A stretch of 64,000 nt of DNA from Tetranychus cinnabarinus. Its lineage: Eukaryota > Arthropoda > Arachnida > Trombidiformes > Tetranychidae. Shown in pieces: positions 1 through 11,515 of this stretch. Position 1 is the stretch's first letter. The number at the start of each line of letters is the position of its first letter. Below the pieces are notes generated by a model. That model was not told the DNA's origin. It made no database searches and saw only the letters and a list, made by a program, of their open reading frames with translations. A program made the translations under genes and the position numbers. The DNA is taken from NCBI GenBank assembly GCA_022266195.1, contig WHVY01000010.1, positions 1,716,374-1,780,373 on the forward strand. Reading direction: 5' to 3'.

Positions 1-1629
1 GGCGATACATAAGCTTTGAGTCAAATGAAAACAAAGATCACATTTAGGTTTGAAGAAAATTGGTTCACATGTTTTTTTTGGGTTTTTGGGTTCAAATCAA
101 ATAACCAACACAATTGAAGTAAACCAGATTTTAAAGATGAAGAAATGGTGTCAAGAATAATATAAATAAGTTTTAATTGTAATTCCTTTGTGTTAACAAC
201 AATTAAACAATAACGTTATCTTTAGTAAAGATACTTTACCATTGCCAGTAATTTAACTGAAAACCCAAAATCAAATGAGATCTTAATGCCATCTGCTGTT
301 AGTGAAGTGAACAATTCTGTGAAGAGTGCTCAGAGCTTTGTAATTTGTCTACTTTTAATTGAAATATTTTGATAATAAAACATTTGTTTTAAATAAAGCA
401 ATAAAATCTATTTTGCTAAAATTTGCGTGGTTGAACTGATCGAGTGTAAATTAGGTTTTTGGTTTGATTGCACTCTACAAGTTTTTTTCATTAAAACGGT
501 CATCAGTCTAATTGCTGACAAATGTGAGACAAATGACATTTAACTTTGTTCATGTTATACAAATCAGGTGTTTTTGACATTTCCTTCTCGATTCGAAGAC
601 TGATTTCAATGATTTCAGTGAAATGAGATTTACGCATTTATCAGGTTATTCCAAACAGTATATTAGTCCTTAGTATTGAAATGTAGATCAATCTAGAAAC
701 ATCCATGTTTACATTTTATTGATTGAAAGTTTCAAGTTACAGGTTTATCCATATTTAATTGATAATTGAATTAAATTATATCATTTAAACTTGTAAAGTC
801 AAGAAACACAGTTTGATTCATTTGAAATTTTACTGAATAAGCCAGAAACTTTAGCAATTTCATGAAATAAGATATAAGACAGAAGCTCTAAAGACATGTT
901 TCAATCAGAATTAAAGATCAGTTTCTGTGGTCATTTTCAGATGAAATTATCATTAAATAAGACTTGTCCTTTCCTTATAAGCTTAGCTGGCTATTTTTTA
1001 TGTGTGTCAATTGCCAAAAACAGTTGACTTTTAATCTGGTAACACTGCAATTTATAAAAAGTCATCATCTCTAGAAGATTAAATGGTTAAAATGACAGTT
1101 TGCAGGGAAAAGAAGCATTTGATTGACCGGCAAATATATAAATAAAAATCGATCCGAGCTTAGCTGTAAATTACTTTTGACAGAGAGCAAGACTGAAATG
1201 GAGAGGGAAAGATAGAGATTGTCAGAAACAAACACAATTAAGATAATTTGATGCCCATTTTCACCTAAAGAATCTTTTTTTCTGAAAATTAATAGCGAAT
1301 ATTGAGATAATTAAAGAATTTGTTACAGAAATTAGGAAAACTTAAGCCACGCAAAGACCTGGGGCCAGAATGGATCATTCAGAAGAGTGAATAACCAAAA
1401 CATAACCAACCGAAGAGCAGTTAAAGGCCAAGATTAAGGCTTAATAATTTTTATATACTGAGTGATTTTATTGAGTGCTTGGAAATTAATAGAATGAAAA
1501 TTATGGATTGGTTGAGCTGGAGATTTTAGGTTTAATAAAATGAACAGTATTAGTAAATTAGTTGAGAGTATTTAGATTGATCTCATTCAAATACATTGAC
1601 ACACATTTGGATAATAGTTTCTTTACTGA
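1..1629. other. Intergenic, no gene recognised
   Basis: AT-rich sequence with stop codons in all frames at short spacing. I see no splice-bounded coding exon, no RNA gene and no repeat shared with the rest of the window. Confidence 0.5.
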
Positions 1630-1965
1630 CAAGGGAAGGTTCCCAAACGCTACGACTAGAATTGAATGATTTATGTACTAATCGATAGAGCATGTTGACT
1701 TATGAAAAAGTGTCATTTACTTCGTTTCGCAAATTCCCCGTTCAAAAGTTACAGGGTGTCAAAGTTGTTTTTCCATAGGCTTAATGGATGCACATTGCAT
1801 TCAATAGGCTTAACCTATGCAAAATTGATACTTTGACACCCTGTAACTTTTGAACGGGGAATTTGCGAAACGAAGTAAATGACACTTTTTCATAAGTCAA
1901 CATGCTCTATCGATTAGTACATAAATCATTCAATTCTAGTCGTAGCGTTTGGGAACCTTCCCTTG
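1630..1965. mobile_element. Foldback (long inverted repeat) element, CAAGGGAAGGT termini
   Basis: A 336-bp element made almost entirely of two inverted arms of about 135 bp around a loop of about 60 bp. The left end reads CAAGGGAAGGTTCCCAAACG and the right end is its exact reverse complement. TGA stands immediately outside both ends (1627-1629 and 1966-1968), which fits a 3-bp target-site duplication. There is no coding capacity, so it must be mobilised in trans if it is a transposon. The same eleven terminal bases and a 3-bp flanking duplication are found on the element at 45242-45877, although the interiors are unrelated. The superfamily cannot be assigned from termini alone; three-base duplications are known for PIF/Harbinger and a few other DNA transposon groups. 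Confidence 0.85.
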
Positions 1966-3149
1966 TGAGAAGGTTAAGTGATTCTTGGTCAAATGAGTTG
2001 ATGAAACTGGTTAGGCTCAATGCTTTTACAATGTAACATTTCTCTTTCGCTTGTTCCTAGCTATTTGTAATATAAGTGGACAAAATTCAATTTAGCGCCG
2101 GGACGATTGGACAATCGAGTTGACAATTTGTCTGGTGCTTCTTTTCATATTCCTTGGAAAAAGATTCCTGATTTCTGTCCTTTCTTTATCCTTTGTCTTG
2201 TCTTTATGTTTGAGAAAAACTATAACAATTGACTAATTTAAAAACGCGAGCTCAAAGGCATCAAAGTAGTAAAAAGAACCAGTTTGTTTCACAGAAATTG
2301 GGAATTATATGAATAAAACACTGCCATAAAACAAGTCGAAATTGCACATAATTTACTTATGATTTCAAATAAATATGAACCATAAGCTTGAAACGCAATG
2401 GAAATGGCTGGACACACATTAAATAAAAATGGCCAGAGTTGAGTTCATATTTTACGATTAACTCTAATCCATAACTTTTTACTGTAACGATGGAAATCCT
2501 ATTTATCTGGATTAGGCAGGTAAAATCAATGGATCCAATAATTTGATGATCAGTAAAAAGATGCTCAGTAAAGTTTTACTTGTTGATTCCGATTAACATT
2601 AAGTATGTTTGTGTGTGTGCGTGAGCTCAGTGTTTCCCCTTTCACTTTCAGAGTTACTTCATCTTCACGCAATTAACAGTTTTGTTTTGATAGTTAATGG
2701 TGCATCAGAAGCTGTTCAGCCTTGCTTCTTCATCAATCATCAGGCAGCCAAAAAGTTAACCAAGAAGATAGACTCTCTTGTTCATCATCATCTATCTATC
2801 AATCTATTTCGGGAAACAATCTTGGTTCATTTACAAGGTTACTATGGTAATGAATGGTGGAACAAATTTGTTAACTTCAACTTGACCATTTAATCAGTTG
2901 TCTTATCCATTGACCAAATTATCCTCAACTCTGGATCAATTCGACAGCCATTTTGATGATCCTTAAAGTTTCCTGGTTTTTTTTTGAGTTTCTGGTCATC
3001 ATTACAACCAATTATTGATTCACCGACTTTTGTTCACCACAAAAAATAAATGAACTGAATGTTAATTTCCTCTTTACCATCAAATTGAGTCCAAACTAAT
3101 AAACTATCACTTCTTAATTTTGTGCCACTCGGAAATTGGGAAACCAACG
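1966..3149. other. Intergenic / 5' flank of the carboxylase gene
   Basis: No gene recognised. An open stretch at 2609-2893 starts with TTG, has low-complexity composition and no recognisable domain, so I do not call it. The last 100-200 bases should contain the promoter and 5' UTR of the downstream gene, but I see no distinct core motif. Confidence 0.4.
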
Positions 3150-6139
3150 ATGTTTAAAAGGTTGATTAAATATCAGTCATCTTTCAATTCATTTGTCCGT
3201 TTCATGTTCAAACCAGTTGATGGCCATGGTTTAGCTGTATTTCGTATCTTATTTGGTCTCTTGATGTTAATTGATTTACAAGTTGAACGAGCCTTCCATG
3301 CAGCCAATGAACGTTGGTCTGATCCAGATGAATGTCGATTCCCGTTGTTTCACTGGATTAAGCCATTACCCGGTCATTATATGAACCTGTTATATGTGTT
3401 AATGACATTAGGTAAGCATTAAATTTCTCGCAATTATCATAATAAATCTAAGAAAATTTGTTACTTACGTTCATCAGGTTCGATTGGTATGCTTCTTGGT
3501 TACAAATTTAGGCTTGCATCAACAATTTATGCATTAATCTATTGGTATATATTTCTGTTAGACAAAAGCTACTGGAATAACCACACTTATCTATTTGGAT
3601 TGATTACAATGATGTTAACTGTTTCTGATGGTCATAAAATTTGGTGAGTTCAGCTAGCATGAATTTTTATAACCAGAAGATCAACAAGTTTTGTGAAAAT
3701 CAAACAGTAAAACTTTCTGATTCTTGTGGTTACAATTTAATCATCAGATAAACTTATTACAGGTCTCTTGATTACCGTACTGCAAAAGATGAGAATAAAA
3801 AAATTCCTTTCTGGCAATACTTCATCATAAGATTCCAAATAAGCTTGGTTTATTTTTTGGCTGGAGTCAAGAAAGCTAACCTTGAATGGATTGGTGGCTA
3901 TTCAATGAGATATTTGTCAAACCATTGGGTCTTCTCACCTTTCAGGTAAAAATATTCAACATTATTTTATTTCAATGGGTTGAGATAATGGGTAAAGGTG
4001 TTTATGTTGAAAAAAAAGTTGGTTGTCTTACTTTGGGTAAACCGGGTTTACCCTCACAACAAATAACCCATAGATTGATCATACTACATGTATCTTTGTC
4101 GGTAAAACCAAAAGCCATTGTAACCATAATGTGTATATTTTGCTAGGGGCAGTAAGTTACACTAGGTAAAGGGCAACACTGCGAACCAGTCTTGGATCGG
4201 CCATTTTGAGTTTACACGGTTCACTACTCTCTCTGTACAAAGTCAACTTATAGTTGTCTGTCCTTTTTTCAGATAAAGTTTCAGGTAATAATTAAGATCG
4301 AGTGAGCACCACAAACACCATTAGTATAGTGATACATCTTTCCTCAATGTTAACCAGTTACTTGGTGAAAAATGAAAAGTTTCGTATCATTAGGGAAAAA
4401 AGGCTTTGTAGTATGATAACATCAATTATTGTAAACCAATTTTTATGTTTAACTTGTTGACTCAAAATTTATCAGCTGCTCATTTGAAAAATATTAAAAT
4501 CTGATCTCTCTATTTTTCGTCACAACAGACTGGTACTTTCCCCAGATTTGGTTGATTTGTTAGTTGTCCATTGGGGTGGCTTTTTGGTTGATTCCTCGGT
4601 TGGGTTCTTTTTATTATTCCAATCAACACGTCCATTAGGTTACCTATTCACTGGGCTATTCAATGCAATGAATTCACAAATGTTTTCTATTGGAATGTTT
4701 CCTTATGTCATGTTGGCAGTTCTTCCAATATATAGCTCTCCCGATTGGCCAGTATCTTTGATAAAATCATTAAACCTTCACGTTGATTCTTCAAACAATC
4801 AGCCAAACGATAAAAAAAGAGCAACATCTAAAGAAACACAAGAAGAACAAAAAAAAATTACAAAAACAAATAAAGATTTGAGGTTAACCCATAGTGATAC
4901 TGATGGCGGGAAAACAATGGCAAAGAACGAAATGAAAAAAGCCGCACCCAATTTGACTAACTACCAATCAAAAAGACTGTTAGTCCCGTCATCTATTGAT
5001 AATAATAAGGTCACTAAAAAACAACAATTAGTTTGTCTCGTCCTTATAATTTACATGGGATTACAACTGGGGTTACCATTTTCACACAATTTAACCCAAG
5101 GTTACAATACTTGGACCCAGGGTATATATGGTTACTCGTGGGATATGATGGTTCACAATTGGCGCCTTTTAGGTAAACGTATCTTAATAATTGACAAGCA
5201 ATCAAAGCGAGAGATGTATCTGAATGTTGAAAAATATTCACCCAATAACCGATGGACCCATCATGCTGATATGGCGAAACAGTTTGCTGTTTGTTTAGGA
5301 GAAAGGTTAAAGAAGACAACCGATCTAACCGATTTTGAAGTTCATATAGATGTTTGGATGTCATTGAATAAACGCTTTGCTCAGCGTATCTTTGATCCAA
5401 GGGTTGACCTGTTAGCGGCAGATTGGTCACCATTCAAGAAACCATACTGGGTATTACCAATGTTGACACAATTCACAAGTTGGAGGTCAACATTGAAAGA
5501 ATATGAAGAAGAGATATTGAATTCAAATGAAACTTACGTAGTTTTCATGGCTGATTTTCCAGGCAAGTTTCATGAAATTTATACCAATACAATATTTCTC
5601 AATTTATTGGAAAATGATTTGAAACAATCATGACAGTTGAAACTAACGTATGATTCAATTGATTGCAGGTCTCGATTTTGTCAACTTTGTTGACCCTCAA
5701 TTTGGAAATACAACCTTCAAGGTTCTTAGTGGTTGGGTTAAACTGCAGGTTGAAGGATCTTTCGTACGCATTATGTCACGAGGAGATGATTGCAAATTAC
5801 CATCAGGACAATTCCATAGTGTCGTTCCTATTAAATCAGAACCAGCCTCTTATATGTACACGTTTACGAACAAGACTGCCGCTGAATCCGTGTGGGAACC
5901 AGATGCACACCGAAAAGAAAATTCAAGAGATGTTTGGATTGTAAGATTTTGTAAAAAATGGGTGAAAAGGTGAGTCAACAAATATCCATTAACAATTAAC
6001 CTTACTAAAATTTTTTTTCAATTACAGTTTCCAGATAACACTAGAATCTCTTTGGATAGTTAAAGATATAATCCTCAACAAAATTATGACCGGATTCACG
6101 TATTTCACGAAAATTGTGGAAAATTTTGAAGTAAAATAA
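3150..6139 (+). CDS. GGCX: Vitamin K-dependent gamma-glutamyl carboxylase
   Basis: Integral membrane enzyme of the ER that converts Glu to Gla in secreted proteins, coupled to vitamin K hydroquinone epoxidation. Six exons: 3150-3411, 3478-3643, 3763-3945, 4529-5562, 5669-5969 and 6028-6139, giving 685 residues (human 758). The ATG at 3150 is used because the longer open frame upstream starts with TTG. Hydrophobic segments fill the first ~300 residues. The Lys-Lys pair at residues 179-180 in the YFLAGVKK motif corresponds to human Lys217/Lys218, where Lys218 is the catalytic base. Other family hallmarks are the MNSQMFSIGMFPYVML stretch in exon 4, the RIFDPRVD motif, and the VFMADFPG/LDFVNF junction. 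The luminal C-terminal domain is shorter than in human. A charged, Lys-rich linker of about 100 residues in exon 4 looks lineage-specific. All frames join cleanly, so the gene looks functional. An AATAAA overlaps the stop codon. Confidence 0.93.
5563..5668 (+). other. GC-AG intron in the carboxylase gene
   Basis: The exon before it ends CCAG and is followed by GCAAGT, not GTAAGT; the acceptor is TTGCAG. Splicing here restores the family's continuous ADFPG-LDFVNF sequence, while reading through hits a stop at 5631-5633. GC donors with an otherwise strong consensus are a known minor class of U2 introns. Confidence 0.85.
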
Positions 6140-6345
6140 AAGCAAACAAAACATTTGAGATTATTATGATGTTTATTTTAATGTGTGAAATTTCCAAATA
6201 AGATGTGAGCTTTTAATGAATGAATGTCACAATAATGACTTGGTCTTGCAGATTGATGGTTGATTAATGAAGAAAAGGAAAAATAAAAAAGAGAAAAATC
6301 CTATCTTAACTATCAGCTTATTTTCCCACTGAGCATATTAATTAA

Positions 6346-7271
6346 TTAAGCGGGTTTCTGGCCAGTAGCTCCCTTTTTGCCAATTAGAGATTTGTGAATA
6401 TGAGGAATGACACCTAAAAAAGAGAAAGAAAGTCCACATATAGTAATGATAACAATAAGTGAAAAGAGCGCCAAAGGGCGGGGCGGGAAATGTTTTGGCG
6501 CCTAAACGTAACATTACCCTATGACCTACTATCGAGAACGTAAAGTATCTAAAATATTGAGAATATTATAAATTTATAAACTTACCGCCACCAGCAATAG
6601 TAGCTTTGATCAAAGAATCCAATTCTTCGTCACCACGAATGGCAAGTTGAAGATGGCGAGGAGTGATTCTTTTTACCTTCAAATCTTTGGAAGCATTACC
6701 TGCCAATTCAAGAACCTAAAAGGCAACAACAAAACAACAGAGTAGGTTAATAACAGAACAAACACAAAAGCCCGCCAAATAAATCTAAAGATATTTACCT
6801 CAGCAGTAAGGTATTCTAAGATAGCTGCTGAATAAACTGCAGCAGTAGCACCAACTCGTCCATGACTTGTTGTTCTGTTTTTCAAATGACGATGAATACG
6901 TCCTACTGGGAACTAGATTACAAAAAGAAAAATAAATATTAAATTGAATAAATGAAAAAGATAGACAAAACTTTGCATAAGCAACACTTACTTGAAGTCC
7001 AGCACGGGCGGATCGTGATACTGCTTTGGCCTTAGCCTTTCCAGAGTCTTTACCAGCTTTACCTCCAGCCTAATGAATATAATAAAAATGGAAAATGTTA
7101 ATAGTGTTAACTTAAACTAAAATATCAAAAAAATAAATTGTTAAATATGGAGGGTAGACAGACAAAAAGACAGAGATACAACAATAGGAAGGGAAGAAAC
7201 ATGCAAGTAAAATCTAGAGTAACATTTCAAACAGAGCAAATTAATGTCGCAGTAGATTAATTACTTACCAT
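6346..7271 (-). CDS. H2AZ: Histone H2A variant H2A.Z/H2Av
   Basis: Replacement H2A variant incorporated into nucleosomes near promoters. Five coding exons on the minus strand: 7269-7271 (the ATG alone), 6992-7069, 6799-6912, 6586-6715 and 6346-6413, giving 130 residues. Every junction has a GT donor and AG acceptor. The histone fold is nearly canonical H2A.Z: GLQFPVGRIHRHLK, then HGRVGATAAVYSAAILEYL, then RHLQLAIRGDEELDSLI, and the docking-domain motif GVIPHIHKSLIGKK. The presence of introns and the variant docking sequence separate it from replicative H2A. The C-terminal tail after GKKG is short and shows no SQ phosphorylation motif like the one at the end of Drosophila H2Av. It converges on the carboxylase gene with about 200 bp between stop codons. 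The first intron, directly after the ATG, is a usual place for regulatory sequence. Confidence 0.95.
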
Positions 7272-8209
7272 AATTGTTCAGATGAAATAATTAGATGTAA
7301 TTTAAACTAAAGTACCAAAAGATGGTTAGTCAATTGAATTAAAAGATTTTAAACAAAATCACAAAATTATCCAAATGCAAAGAACGCAGAGTTGATTTTC
7401 CCTTTGTGAAAATTAAGTCTGCAAAAATTGCTCCTTATTAACGGTCTCCACTATTTCACCCAATCAGAGGTCTCTGTGAATTGTGTTTCCCCCTCAATGA
7501 CACTAACGCCATCTGCTGAGTAAGATGAAGGCGGGCTTTTGGTAATATTCAATTTTCTTGCTTATCAGTTTATTTTAAAAGTGTAAAAATTGTAAATTAT
7601 TTGCTTTCTTGTTGAGAAAACAATTTGGAAGTTCATAAATTGTTTCAGATCATTTTTTATGTAATTTGATTGGCGGATAGATGATGCTCCTTGAGATGAA
7701 ACCGAATGGACACTCCAATGATACAGATGAAGCTAGCCATTCGTTTTTTGAGTTTTACCAGATAAGGATCGGGATTTGCGATATCGCATGTCGACGACTA
7801 ATCCCTGATATTATTTGTAAACATATTCACTAAACTACGTTTCGATTAAGTGGCTTGATGGAATGAAATAATATACTGAATTTTAATCGTATAAGTTTTG
7901 CTAGCGCAATATGATCACTCGTTTGGTTGAAAATTGAATGTAAGATATTGGAAATTGTGTTGCTCGTTTGAACCTGGAAGGATTAATCCTAATAAAATAC
8001 AGTTAATTTTAGGCTCAGATAGATTTAATTTGCCGTTAAAATACAAATTAATTGCACATCAATTAAATAGAGCGCCAACCAAAAGAAATATTATAACCAT
8101 CCCTTGTTAAGTCATTTCTTTACTGTGAAAATTAACTTGTATCAATCTAAAACCTTTTAAATTGTGACCTAACCACATCTAATAATTTATTAATTTAGTT
8201 GTTGAAAAG
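7272..8209. promoter_or_regulatory. Divergent intergenic region between H2A.Z and UBE2D copy 1
   Basis: About 0.94 kb separates two genes transcribed away from each other, so both promoters must lie here. The last ~160 bp before the UBE2D ATG are nearly identical to the 5' flanks of UBE2D copies 2 and 3, so the duplications carried the proximal promoter or 5' UTR. A TTTAG just before TTGTTGAAAAG-ATG could be the acceptor of a 5' UTR intron. No other motif is clear. Confidence 0.5.
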
Positions 8210-8653
8210 ATGGCTTTAAAACGTATTAAGAAAGAATTGGAAGATTTAAAGAGAGATCCTCCTGCCCAATGTAGTGCTGGACCTGTTGGTGATGATTTAT
8301 TTCATTGGCAAGCAACTATAATGGGACCTCCAGATAGTCCATATCAAGGCGGTGTATTCTTTCTTACAATTCATTTTCCAACGGATTATCCTTTTAAACC
8401 ACCCAAAGTAGCTTTCACAACGCGAATATACCATCCTAATATAAACAGTAATGGTTCTATTTGTTTGGATATACTGAGGTCACAATGGTCGCCAGCTCTA
8501 ACCATATCCAAAGTACTGCTATCTATATGCTCTTTACTTTGTGATCCAAACCCAGATGATCCTTTGGTACCTGAGATCGCTAAGGTGTATAAAACAGACA
8601 GAGAGAAGTATAACGAAATGGGACGTGAATGGACTAGAAAATATGCCATGTGA
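8210..8653 (+). CDS. UBE2D: E2 ubiquitin-conjugating enzyme UBE2D/effete, copy 1
   Basis: 147-residue UBC-fold protein, exactly the family length, that carries ubiquitin as a thioester and passes it to RING or HECT E3 ligases. The catalytic Cys is residue 85 (GSICLDIL) and the HPN motif is at 75-77. The N-terminal helix MALKRIKKELEDL that binds E1/E3 is present, and the protein ends in the family's KYAM. There are no introns in the coding region. It differs from copies 2 and 3 at residue 126 only (Val here, Leu there). It lies in the opposite orientation to the other two. The first ~40 bp of 3' flank and ~160 bp of 5' flank are shared with the other copies. It appears functional. Confidence 0.95.
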   Translation: MALKRIKKELEDLKRDPPAQCSAGPVGDDLFHWQATIMGPPDSPYQGGVFFLTIHFPTDYPFKPPKVAFTTRIYHPNINSNGSICLDILRSQWSPALTISKVLLSICSLLCDPNPDDPLVPEIAKVYKTDREKYNEMGREWTRKYAM

Positions 8654-8676
8654 TGCCATATTAGGAGTAAAGAATG

Positions 8677-8886
8677 TCACTGATCAATCTTAAATCCTTT
8701 TTCTTTATCTTCTCTCTTTTCCTTTACTCTATTGCTATCAAGAGTTTTTCTTGAGATAATTGTTCTCTCTCTTGAATTTATTCTTCTTTCTTCCATTAAA
8801 ATGTTGATTTCCGCTTGAGCTGTTAGTTTTCTCATCGAACTTTCTCCAACAGCTCTACCAGCTTCATCAAATTTTCGGACCATCAT
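8677..8886 (-). CDS. Small Lys/Arg/Glu-rich ORF, unrecognised
   Basis: 69 codons starting with a true ATG (two in a row), converging on UBE2D copy 1 with 23 bp between stop codons. It is rich in Arg, Lys, Glu and Ser, probably helical, with no Cys and no membrane segment. I do not recognise the family. Its end overlaps the short block shared downstream of all three UBE2D copies, but the corresponding sequence beside copies 2 and 3 is a purine-rich tract without this frame. It may be the last exon of a gene whose upstream exons lie in 8887-9600, or chance. Confidence 0.25.
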   Translation of the reverse strand: MMVRKFDEAGRAVGESSMRKLTAQAEINILMEERRINSRERTIISRKTLDSNRVKEKREDKEKGFKIDQ

Positions 8887-9779
8887 GCAGTGGTAAACAA
8901 ATAGTTATGCAAGAGTCTGTGTATAAATAGAAGAACGGAACTTTAATTTCTAAATTGCAATGAATTTGGCATTGCATAGCGCAAAAATGTAACGCAGAAT
9001 GCGTTTCAAATAGTAATCCAGATTAACTTGATCTTCTTTGCACCCTTCAACCTCTTCTTCACGGTATTTGCTGAAGCACTGCGTATCATAAACAATAGGA
9101 GAAAGACTTAGCTCAAATTCAACACGCATCGTTAGTAAGAGCTAGTTCATCGTAAGTAATAACGTTATGGATAAGCCATCCTCTGATTTCAAAATAGTAG
9201 CACGTGTGACATTCATAGGCATAAGAAAAATTGATTTAGATTCGGTCATTAATAAAATGGGCAAAAAATGATTCACATTTCAGGAGAAACCTCATCACTC
9301 GTAACGTGGGAAATAACAAGAAAAGGTTTATTTATTATGATTAATGTTCCGTTCTGTTTCTCAATTTTTTCATTATCTTTTGTTCCAACTATTCGACTGA
9401 GCTAAAAACTGGCTCAAGTTTACCGAAAATTTCTTCTAAACATCGACTATCGACATTTATATAAATAAAAAGAACAAATAACGCGAAAGATTCACTCCAA
9501 GATTGAAGATCTAAGGTTAAATGTCGAGAATTGAAGAAAGAACTGAATATATTTGATAGGTAATACAAAATGTTTCGACAAGTTTACATGTACATATTAT
9601 GTGGCGAATCTTACAGATATCATGTTGATTACTTGATTATTCATGTATTTGTTAATAAGTGTTTTCAGGTTAGGTACATTTACTGACACTATTGCTGGAT
9701 ATAAATCAGGACGATCACCAAATAATCACGTTAGTCGCACAGATTATTAATGCATGGGATCGAACCACTTCGCTTTCAC
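8887..9779. other. Intergenic, no gene recognised
   Basis: No confident coding exon. A short open stretch on the minus strand around 9040-9090 is Cys- and Glu-rich but has no clear continuation. Confidence 0.4.
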
Positions 9780-10304
9780 TCCAAACCGGAAAAATTATTT
9801 TATTCGACAGGGCCTTTACAAATCAAGGTGATTCTTTTAATTAATATGAGAATTAATTTCAAATAAACAGTGTAGAGATAAGTCATCGATTGAATTTATC
9901 AATTTTAGTTCATTTATACATGTTAATTTTTCACCGGATTTAGCAATTATCACCGTCATCATGTTAGCCGGGTCCCTTTTGAAAGTTAAGGTGCCTACTT
10001 AATGGCTAGTGTAGTTGGCTCTTAATTGAATCGTTGATTGCTCTTTCTCGCTCTGGTAAAGAAGGAAGAGTAATAAAGAGAAGAGGAACTGGGAAATGGC
10101 GAGGAAACAGAAAAAGAAACAGAATGAAATGGTTTCGGTGCTTTTCTTTCCATGAAAATGGAAACAGCAAAGCAAGGAAAGCAAGGAAAGAAAGAACAGA
10201 AAAGAAGAGAAAGAGAAATAGAGAGTAGAAAGCAGAAAGGAAGGGAGAATGGAGAAAGGGGAAATTAAGATTGATCAGTGACATTCTTTACTCCTAATAG
10301 GGCA

Positions 10305-10748
10305 TCACATGGCATATTTTCTAGTCCATTCACGTCCCATTTCGTTATATTTTTCTCTGTCCGTTTTATATAACTTGGCGATCTCAGGTACCAATGGATC
10401 ATCTGGGTTTGGATCACAAAGTAAAGAGCATATAGATAGCAGTACTTTGGATATGGTTAGAGCTGGCGACCATTGTGACCTCAGTATATCCAAACAAATA
10501 GAACCATTACTGTTTATATTAGGATGGTATATTCGCGTTGTGAAAGCTACTTTGGGTGGTTTAAAAGGATAATCCGTTGGAAAATGAATTGTAAGAAAGA
10601 ATACACCGCCTTGATATGGACTATCTGGAGGTCCCATTATAGTTGCTTGCCAATGAAATAAATCATCACCAACAGGTCCAGCACTACATTGGGCAGGAGG
10701 ATCTCTCTTTAAATCTTCCAATTCTTTCTTAATACGTTTTAAAGCCAT
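10305..10748 (-). CDS. UBE2D: E2 ubiquitin-conjugating enzyme UBE2D/effete, copy 2
   Basis: Intact 147-residue protein, identical in sequence to copy 3 and with one substitution (Val126 to Leu) from copy 1. It keeps Cys85, HPN at 75-77 and the KYAM end. The coding region has no introns. Upstream, a donor (CTTAC/GTAAGT on the minus strand, GT at 10949-10950) and an acceptor at 10760-10761 just before TTGTTGAAAAG-ATG suggest one 5' UTR intron. It is head-to-head with the Beclin pseudogene that follows, as copy 3 is with the intact Beclin gene, so the pair probably shared a bidirectional promoter. Confidence 0.93.
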   Translation of the reverse strand: MALKRIKKELEDLKRDPPAQCSAGPVGDDLFHWQATIMGPPDSPYQGGVFFLTIHFPTDYPFKPPKVAFTTRIYHPNINSNGSICLDILRSQWSPALTISKVLLSICSLLCDPNPDDPLVPEIAKLYKTDREKYNEMGREWTRKYAM

Positions 10749-10759
10749 CTTTTCAACAA

Positions 10760-10950
10760 CTAAATTAATAAATTATTAGATGTGGTTAGGTCACAATTTA
10801 AAAGGTTTTAGATTGATACAAGTTAATTTTCACAGTAAAGAAATGACTTAACAAGGGATGGTTATAATATTTCTTTTGGTTGGCGCTCTATTTAATTGAT
10901 TTACAATTAATTTACAGTTTAATCTACATTTTAATCACATTTATACTTAC
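10760..10950 (-). other. Probable 5' UTR intron of UBE2D copy 2
   Basis: GTAAGT donor and TTTAG acceptor are both on the minus strand, and the acceptor lies 11 bp before the ATG. The same arrangement is present upstream of copy 3 at about 15621-15811. This argues that copies 2 and 3 arose by DNA duplication, not by reverse transcription. Confidence 0.55.
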
Positions 10951-11515
10951 GTAAGATTAGGTACTACACCAATTTATCCTTTAAAGTCCTAAAAACGACC
11001 GAATATTTGTAAAGCTTTCTACTTTAGCTATAAGTAAACGTGGAAAACAATTGTGTAAAAGTGAACCCAACAAGTAATGACACAACCAGAATATAAGTAT
11101 ATTAAGAGACAATCCCTTCAATATATAAAGTTTTTTTTGTTTACTACATTTTATACTTTAATATCAGCAATTAAACTCATTTATATGAAACATAAAAATT
11201 CTATAAAATATTGCCGTAAACAGTTATCGTTAAATCTGATTGAGTTTTGATTGTTCAACCAGAAAAGTTCACCTTTTCATGGCCTCACGTGAAAATAGTA
11301 AGAATAGCGTATGGGCTATTCATAGTGAAATCTGTGAACTTCGTTTTTTAAATTGTTCCCACAGTAAATCTCATCAATTATCATTCATAACATACATACA
11401 TTCATACATAACGGAGTTCTTCGCCGTGTTCTATCATGTTCCAAGTTTGCCGAGCTCAAATAATTCGTTGAATAAATCGTTATATTATTCTTTTGCTAAC
11501 TTTTTGATTGCAATT

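Larger units (their letters stand above)
9780..11175. repeat. Tandem duplication unit 1, UBE2D portion (matches 14700-16030)
   Basis: Direct repeat of the segment at about 14700-16030. Homology begins in a decayed remnant of Beclin exon 3, runs through UBE2D and its 5' UTR intron, and ends where the Beclin 5' regions begin. The most variable part is a purine-rich tract 3' of UBE2D (about 10040-10260). The coding part is almost unchanged. Confidence 0.85.

Noticed and set aside
2609..2893. 94-codon frame upstream of the carboxylase
   Set aside because: Starts with TTG inside a TG-rich run, with no family resemblance or splice support.
8386..8649. Long open frame antisense to UBE2D copy 1 (also at copies 2 and 3)
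   Set aside because: Shadow of a strongly conserved coding sequence. It has no domain, and it is conserved between copies only because the sense strand is.
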